A stretch of 64,000 nucleotides of DNA from positions 62,001 through 126,000 of the forward strand of contig JAIQDT010014656.1 in NCBI GenBank assembly GCA_021521415.1, in the 5' to 3' direction. Position 1 is the first letter of the stretch, and each line of letters begins with the position of its first letter. The DNA comes from Bidens hawaiensis (Eukaryota; Streptophyta; Magnoliopsida; Asterales; Asteraceae). Below are positions 57,441-64,000 of the stretch, piece by piece. The notes below the pieces were generated by a model. It did not search any database and had not been told where the DNA came from. It worked only from the letters and a program-made list of their open reading frames with translations. The position numbers and the translations under genes are program-made.

Positions 57441-58070
57441 AAGTTATTAGTTGATAGAAATTTATTTAATGATTTTTCCTAATAATAAGGTATTACAAAG
57501 TTTATGGTAAGTATTCATGTCGTCTTATGGTAAGTAGTCACGGTCTCTTTATTTTTCTCTATTTGAGTAATTTTAAAAGTTGCATTTTTCCTTGCTAATT
57601 ATATTTAACACTAAAATAAATGTGTAGAAAGATTATATGGTAGGTTATTGGCTCAAAAATCTTTCATTGCCACCATATTATATTGTTTACTCTTATGTCA
57701 TAAGAGATATATGTTAATTTGTTTTTAGGTTTATTAAAGTCTCATATATATAGAGCGAAGTCAAAGCATATTTGCTATGAATTAAAATAGTTTCATTAAT
57801 ATCATTTGTGTAGATCCATTTGATGATAATAGTGCATCTATGATATTTGCACCATTAATAACTGATCTGCATATACTTCTAGCAAGTTGGTGTGGGAAAC
57901 GGAAGGGTTGAGTTACTGGCCTTAAAACCATATACAATACACATTAGAAATTGTTAACTTTTAATAAATAACTTAATACATTTATACTTATTAATTTCAT
58001 TTTTTCCTAGGTGGTGCACTTAACCCTGAAGAATGGCAGGATAATAACCGTGAACGAGGTATGATGTGCT
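57441..58070. other. Spacer, possible exon remnant near 58010
   Basis: CCTAGGTGGTGCACTTAACC after a T-rich stretch reads GALNPEEWQDNNRER up to a GTATG donor-like site at about 58059. It could be a captured exon; I cannot name it. The rest is AT-rich. Confidence 0.3.
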
Positions 58071-59419
58071 AAAAGTAGTCAAATAATTATTAACTAAATT
58101 GCGCTAATCTAGACACTAAGTAATACTCTAGACTCTTTAAACTCGACTAAACTACTAAACGACAAGTGAACCGATCAACTCTAGTATAGCTAAGTAAGTC
58201 CGGATATCGAACCCACGAGACTCTTTAAATTACGTATATTAACTAATTAATTAGACTCGACTAACTGACACGACTATTTATTTATTATTATTAGGGGGTG
58301 TTTAAACTATATTATATTAAACTAATAAAATAAACTAATTAGTAAAAGACAAATAATGAAACACAAGACAAACAAGTTTGACTGATTCAGATGATGATGA
58401 AAAACCGCCTAGGCTAGAATCCCCCAAGTTTCAGTTATCAAATAGTTGAAAAATAATAGGTATGAAACTGGGATCGTAAAATAGACACTTAAAAGAAAAC
58501 CCGAACAGGACCCTTGACCCTTCAAGAAGACACATATGAGTTTCTAACAAGTTTTAAGACACACCAGTTAAATGTATTAAACTTCCTTATGGTTATTTAA
58601 TTAATTTGTGAAACAGTACCTTTATAGTGAAATCCTACCTTACAGCGCAGAAATCAAAGGTAATTTAATAAACTATTGACTCGGTAGACAATGTTAATTA
58701 ATCAAACATAGACGTACTCCTTACGAAAAACTAAATCCAACAATCTTAATCAACAAAGATCTAATAATAATCTATTACGTTACAGCTTTCTAGGTTAGCA
58801 ACACCCTTTTATTCGTTTGACTAATAATATTATTCATATGATTTTATTGAAAATCAACTATAAACTAGTCAAGAACACACAGTGATGACCTAACAAAATC
58901 CTATTATATTACAAACAATCACCAAGGATAATGTGGAATAATAAAACTCATCAAACAAAACATAGCACACATATGCATCAATCAAATAAAATCAAGTAGT
59001 TTACTGAATCATAAAACCATAACAAAAAGAAACAATCCAACTAATCAAAACATCAACGATGGTTCATCATAAGCATGGGCAGTCTATAATGTTTAGCCTA
59101 GCATCTTAAAATCAAACAAAACAATGATAAAAGAAATCATGGTGAAATTATAAGAAAAGAAAGATTAAAGGCGATAAAACCCGTAGTCTTCGATCTTGAA
59201 CGTAAAGCTCTTCACTGGGTGATTCCTTGCCTTCAAAACCGCCAAATAACTCCAAAATATGCTCCAAGAAACTTGAAATTCGGCTCTGGTTTGTAGGGTA
59301 TTCTTCAGGTTAAGATTAAGGGTGTATTTATACTGAAACAGGGCCCAAAACCTGACAAAAACGGCAAACTTTCTGGAAAAACTATGTCTAGGCGTCGCGC
59401 GACCATGACTGACCCCCAT
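58071..59419. other. Retroelement-derived sequence, no gene
   Basis: 58150-58230 has GACAAGTGAACCGATCAACT and GGATATCGAACCCACGAGA, a motif pair I associate with plant LTR elements. 59160-59410 is leader-like sequence ending TAGGCGTCGCGCGACCATGA. No gag-pol frame or paired LTR was found. Confidence 0.4.
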
Positions 59420-60235
59420 TGTCACACCCCGAGTTAGGGCCTAGGCGCGTGGCCACCAGTTGGTACCTGTTTTGTAAATATATTAGAGTTTATGAGTTAA
59501 TTTTAGCGGAAGACTTTAGGTTTGAATATAATATTAATTTACATTTGAAAATTTACGTGGGAATTAAATACCCAAGTATTAGTTTACAAAATATATGTTT
59601 CATATTACAAGGATTTAGCTTTATACTCGTAACGCGCTTCTATCTTCATAAGACTCCAATCCTTGCTATAGCTACTAACGCTTAATTACCTGCAATGGGT
59701 TGGGAAAATACGTCAGCTATATGCTGGTGAACACCTATGACTCTATAAAACATTTGAATGACAATTACAATACAAACATAGTCTTCTTGACAAGCTCAGC
59801 GGAAGTATTTCTACTTCCGGGATATGTAGCACTGCCCTACACACATAATTATATTCTCCGAGCCAAATAGCCCTGAACAGAGAACTAGTATGATCGTTAG
59901 CCCATGGCCCCGTAATCTTTGACTGATTGGGCTGAACAGTTATATTTTGATCCACACACATGCGTATTCGGTCTGAGTTGATTTTATTTTTTATTTTGTA
60001 TTATAATGTTTTAGAGATCATGTAAACGTTGATTGACTCGTTAAGACAAACACCCGTTCATCTTTTCGAGTATAAATATGTTTTGACCAATTGAAAAGGT
60101 TAACGTATTCACCTGTACCGTCAGTGTGCGTTTGAAACCTTGACTGTGAATGAGAATGATATTTAACCTATACATAAATAGGTTTGCATAAACTATCATA
60201 CCCCAACCTACGGCGGAACATGCCGGGGCGCGACA
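59420..60235 (+). mobile_element. LTR-like segment (TGTCACACCCC...GGGGCGCGACA)
   Basis: Begins TGTCACACCCCGAGTTAGGG and ends CATGCCGGGGCGCGACA, inverted TGTC...GACA ends 816 bp apart. The right end contains ACCCCAACCTACGGCGG, also found inverted at 4740-4767. Flanks do not form a target duplication, so calling it a complete solo LTR would be unsafe. Confidence 0.4.
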
Positions 60236-61385
60236 ATGATTGTACCATAGCTCATAAGACACTAAGTAAAATACACGTGTCAATATCTAAATTATTCATT
60301 CATGTATCAATTTTCAAAAGCACAAACATTGTCTTAACAATAACGTTACAAATCAACAATTTGAGCATAAATAACTTAAAACAAAAGGAAAGTGTTCTTC
60401 ATTAATCAAGCAACCTAAGGTATCATCTAACTTCCAATACTTGATTCATCCGATAAAGCTACCTGCGCCATGCGTGAAAATATATATTTTGTCAACATAA
60501 AGTTGAGAAAGTAAACCACAGTTTTGAGTATATAATAATAAAAGGGCAATTCCATGCAATAATCGTACATTACTACAACTAGTAAACAATAAATAAAAGT
60601 TGTCTTTTCAACCGAATCGCATTGATAACAGTTTACTTCAACGGCATATGATCATACTAATGAGGATGTGGATGAGGATGAGGTACCAACCAACATAAAA
60701 ATAAACACATAGTAATATTCGCACATAACAACTAATCGAGCAATTACAATTATGCATATAACGGAATTGTAGTGAAAACAATAAATTAATTTTGAACGCA
60801 TAACGCCCCCAAAATTGTAAAGTGGTAAAAAGGGGGATGTGAATTTACTTACCTTTAATGAGGGATAAACGAGGACGAGATAATAAAAGAAAAGGCTAGG
60901 ATGGAAAACGATCAAGCTTCCCGAGATTTGCCGACAAACACTCCTAGATGTTAATAACAAGAATTAAATATAATCATAGCAAAATACTAATATTTATGAC
61001 GGGTTTTGAGATTCGATAAAATATTATTAGGTACATTTTCGTTAAGTATAAGGGTATTTACTAATGTTTATTGTTGTCGTTGTTATCCTTATTATTATTA
61101 TTATTATTATTAATATTAATAAAATTAATAATAATATTTGTGATAATAATGATAATAATTTATAAGTAATAATAGTGATATTAATAATACTTGTAATAAT
61201 AAATATTAATAGTAATAATAAAAGTTAACAAAACCAGTTTTAGAATGACAGAAAAAGAATGGCTCAATGTGTCGGTTTATAATATTTAATGTTTAATTGT
61301 GTAGGGGGTATTTAATATTAAAAGAACCAACTCTTAAATAAAGTTAACAAAAGAAAAAAAAGTAAAGGAAAACAAAACCCAAAAC
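60236..61385. other. Spacer, nothing identified
   Basis: AT-rich, with ATT/AAT trinucleotide tracts at 61090-61220. No domain in the short frames. Confidence 0.5.
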
Positions 61386-61457
61386 GGGCTGGGCCGGGTT
61401 CGAACCCGCGATCCAACCTATGTTAATCAGTGGACCAGCCAACTGAGCCAACATGGC
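61386..61457 (-). other. tRNA-like module with perfect T-arm
   Basis: On the minus strand: GCCATGTTGGCTCAGTTGGC (box-A-like) and GCGGGTTCGAACCCGG (T-arm with TTCGAAC loop, box B), then CCCGTTTT, a short T-run. The anticodon arm does not form cleanly, so a functional tRNA is unlikely. It lies about 1.85 kb inside the minus-oriented LTR starting at 63304. Confidence 0.5.
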
Positions 61458-62932
61458 TAGTTGTTAAACATTGCAGATCCGAAGTATATGAGCGAGTTTT
61501 TAGAGGAACATGAACCCTAGATTATCCAATTGGATAAACTGGTACATGTTTGATCAAACAAGTTTAGGGTTATTGTTCTATGATATATCGCGATTCTAGC
61601 TATACCTTTTAATCGAATTAAAACAGCTAGTAAGATTGTGAAACTGATTAAACTAGTTGCGGCCAAAAGAAGCTTCAATTAGGTGCCGAGATGTTATTGT
61701 TAACTGAATTGGTTATAGGGGAAAGGGTCGCGACGGAGAGGAGGTTGTTTCTGCAAGTCTAATTGATTTATTACGAGGGGATTATATAAGATCACAAGTT
61801 AGGGTTTGTTTGAGGCTTAATAAGGTTAGTTTAAAAAATTACAGACTAATTAACAAGCTCCTACTATAATTAAGTGTCGGTAACGCGTTTATTTGGTGGA
61901 ATACGCCAATTGCCTAACTTAATAGATCATAACAAGCGGAAATTTGAAGGTTTTGAATGATTTGGGGCCGTCGGGTCTGGTTGAAGGGTTTGGGTCAGGT
62001 GGTCGGACCAGTGGGTTTGGTTTGGGTTAGGGTTATTATATATTTTTTTAATATCAGAATTTACAGGTTAGGCCCCTAGAGTTTATAGATGGAAACGGGA
62101 ATGGGTTATAGCTTGAGTTTGGGCGGAAACTGTTAAGTTTTGTAAGTTTAAGTATTTAAATTATTGAATAATAAAACTAAAACAAAAAAATAGTCAATAA
62201 ATGCGACGTTTTTATTAAACGAGTGGCCCGAACCCTTAAACGGGCCGGGTAACGATTACAAGAATAACAAAGAAAAACCCGAAATGTTACATAAACATTT
62301 TGAATGGTGTTTCTTGATTAAGCTATGATTGCTAAACTTAACATTGAAATCATTTATCTTTGATTGTGAATGAAAACACTTAGTTTTATGTGACGTTTAA
62401 TGTAGCATGCTTTGGCTTAATAGGTTATAACACGTTGGTAAGTTTCTCCAGGTAAGTAAACAGGTCCCTCGGTTGATTGGGGTTTGTACGAATTACTTTC
62501 CTTAAGCAAGAAACTCACTACTAGTGATATCCACCTTACAGTTTATTACACGCCCGTCAAAATATATCTTTTGTTAACATTACTTTGCTATGAAGTAACG
62601 TTTATGAAAACTTGTGTATGAATGATTATAGAATGCTTTATAAAATACTTTCAAGGTATAAGCCATAGCCTCGATTGATTGTCTAAGCTATAATTCAAAT
62701 AACTTAAACATAACTCATACCTTAGTACAGATACTTAGAATGATAATAAGAAAAGACAGGATCTTGATTTACTCGCTTATGTGAATGTTACTCGATTATG
62801 GCTTCATTTATAGCACAAACTTCAAGAAAATGACACGTCGGCTCGTCTCAGCTATTGGGCATAATTCCCTATGCTTATGTGTGTGAAATTGAGTGTGTTT
62901 TGGGATGAAAATGGGTTATGCCCGTCACCCCC

Positions 62933-62939
62933 TTTTATA
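62933..62939 (-). promoter_or_regulatory. LTR TATA box (TATAAAA)
   Basis: TATAAAA on the minus strand, followed by GGGGGTGACGGGCATAACCC, about 85-140 bp downstream of the G-box cluster in the LTR's own orientation. Confidence 0.6.
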
Positions 62940-63024
62940 GGTGAAATTTGGTAGCCATCGCGTTTCTTCTTAGCCCGTCGCGTATCGCGACGTCGCAATT
63001 TGACGCCGCCTTATCTAGTGGTGA

Positions 63025-63074
63025 CACGTGGCCTGTCATATCGTGCCACGTGCTAACACGTGGTTGGACACGTG
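63025..63074 (-). promoter_or_regulatory. Cluster of four G-boxes (CACGTG) in LTR U3
   Basis: CACGTG occurs at 63025-63030, 63047-63052, 63057-63062 and 63069-63074, with cores GACACGTGGC, GCCACGTGCT, ACACGTGGTT and GACACGTGTCC. G-box/ABRE elements bind bZIP and bHLH factors in light and ABA responses (established for plants). The position upstream of TATAAAA suggests an enhancer-like role for the LTR (inference). Confidence 0.65.
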
Positions 63075-63304
63075 TCCAGTGACTCAACATTGATCATCGC
63101 GCTACGCGATGATCCCATGAGGTGAGTCATCGCGTATCGCTACGCCGTCTTTGTGCCAGTCCATAACGCTACGCGATGGGCTTCATGCCTGCCCCATCGC
63201 GTATCGCGATGGATGAAGATTTTAGAGTTTTATATTTTGGTCCCTATACTTTTTAAGTTAGTTATTTTGGTAAATTCTTATAGGGTTAAAGACGCGATGT
63301 TACA

Positions 63305-63799
63305 CCCATGGCCGCGCAACACTACGCTATACATAGGGGGCCGGTCCGACTTGCCTGGTCTGACCGGTTCTCCTTCCAGTTCTAATCTGACGCGTTCCAG
63401 CTTCTCGTTTAGGCTCGTTTTTCGCCCTTTTCGATCACGATCAACTCTCAGAACCTACAAAACATAATAATGTTAGTAGTATACAAATCTTGACTAAAAA
63501 CGAACAAAAACTAATTAAATATTAAATAAAATATACACAATAAACATACATATATATATATACTAAAAAGAAGTAGTTTCCTAGGAAGACTAAGAATAAA
63601 TCATAGCCATTGGATCAAGTTAATCAATGGTTGAGATTTAAAATTACCAAAAACCGACATAGTTTCCTATAATTACTCTTTCACCACTATAACCGACATA
63701 GTTTTTTAAAAATTGTTCTTTCACCATATGTTGTAATGCCACTTGTCAAAGTTTATTGGTTCTTACAATTCTTAGAAAACTCTTTCTTTTTATTTGAAC

Positions 63800-63834
<35 letters not shown>

Positions 63835-64000
63835 TTTAAGTTCAAGAAAGAAATCAAATTATTGCAAGAAATGAGAGAAATGAATATAAGCCACTAGTTT
63901 TATTTTAGATTTTAAATATTTAAAAATAAATAAAAAAGATGTAAATGCAACAATAAATGCACTATCTCTCTCCAACTAATACAACTAATATAACCATAAT
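63305..64000. other. Right edge, AT-rich, no gene
   Basis: A 104-codon frame crossing the LTR boundary (63153-63467) is not convincing. An (AT)n microsatellite lies at 63802-63832. Sequence continues beyond the window. Confidence 0.5.

Larger units (their letters stand above)
61458..63304 (-). mobile_element. Minus-oriented LTR with promoter (5' end at 63304)
   Basis: On the minus strand the LTR starts at 63304 with TGTAACATCGCGTC. A TATA box lies 365 bp in. The upstream part is rich in TCGCG/CGCGA palindromes (for example CATCGCGTATCGCGATGG) and holds four CACGTG cores. The 3' end was not located; the tRNA-like module may lie in the same LTR. Confidence 0.5.

Noticed and set aside
59420..60235. 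Complete solo LTR
   Set aside because: Ends look like an LTR, but flanks (CCCAT and ATGAT) do not form a target duplication, so only an LTR-like segment is claimed.
63153..63467. 104-codon frame at the right edge
   Set aside because: It crosses the LTR start at 63304, begins inside the TCGCG palindrome block and shows no domain.
1..64000. CRISPR arrays, bacterial operons or defence systems
   Set aside because: Tandem repeats have no spacers of CRISPR type, and the genes are spliced plant genes.

Overview
This is a nuclear window from a flowering plant, most likely a eudicot of the daisy family (Asteraceae). The evidence is spliced plant genes with GT-AG introns, a nuclear tRNA-Arg, an Rf-like PPR gene, and a dense, nested load of plant transposons (Copia, long LTRs, PIF/Harbinger, hAT-like MITEs, Helitron ends, LINE and SINE relics). 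The family-level call is inference from gene and repeat style.

Layout. 1-5.9 kb: nested long-LTR sequence, with one probable 2.19-kb solo LTR (2521-4712) and related inverted pieces. 5.9-8.9 kb: AT-rich spacer with a candidate non-autonomous Helitron (7094-7723). 8.97-12.4 kb: intact nine-exon NIPA-type magnesium transporter gene (+). 12.7-14.2 kb: PIF/Harbinger element with a decayed SANT/Myb-like gene, followed by a dead plant-mobile-domain gene. 16.1-17.5 kb: CMC4-like twin-cysteine gene (-). 17.5-18.8 kb: LINE, MITE and SINE relics. 19.7-22.5 kb: bZIP-like gene (-) carrying two opposite 1-bp frameshifts. 24.7-25.8 kb: second Harbinger, with a chimeric ORF that seems to include captured host sequence. 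29.1-30.8 kb: P-class Rf-like PPR gene (-), frameshifted. 31.9-36.8 kb: intact MRS2-type magnesium transporter gene (-) whose introns hold several transposons and a partial exon duplication. 39.3 and 42.6 kb: a tRNA-Arg pseudogene and an intact tRNA-Arg(TCG). 43.3-51.0 kb: full-length but inactivated Ty1/Copia element (-) with a 5-bp target duplication, inserted in a LINE relic. 52.5-63.3 kb: more long-LTR sequence, an HD-Zip pseudogene, a tRNA-like module and an LTR promoter with four G-boxes in 50 bp.

How the parts relate. The host genes are unrelated single genes, except that NIPA and MRS2 are both magnesium transporter families. Three host genes look intact or probably intact (NIPA, MRS2, CMC4-like with one junction unresolved) and two are interrupted as read (bZIP-like, PPR). 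The rest is transposon-driven. I found no operon, CRISPR array or bacterial-type defence system. The most unusual material is regulatory and transposon-related: the LTR G-box cluster, the chimeric Harbinger ORF, LTR copies with different tandem arrays, tRNA-like modules in LTR sequence, and the duplicated exon end with a dead splice donor in MRS2.
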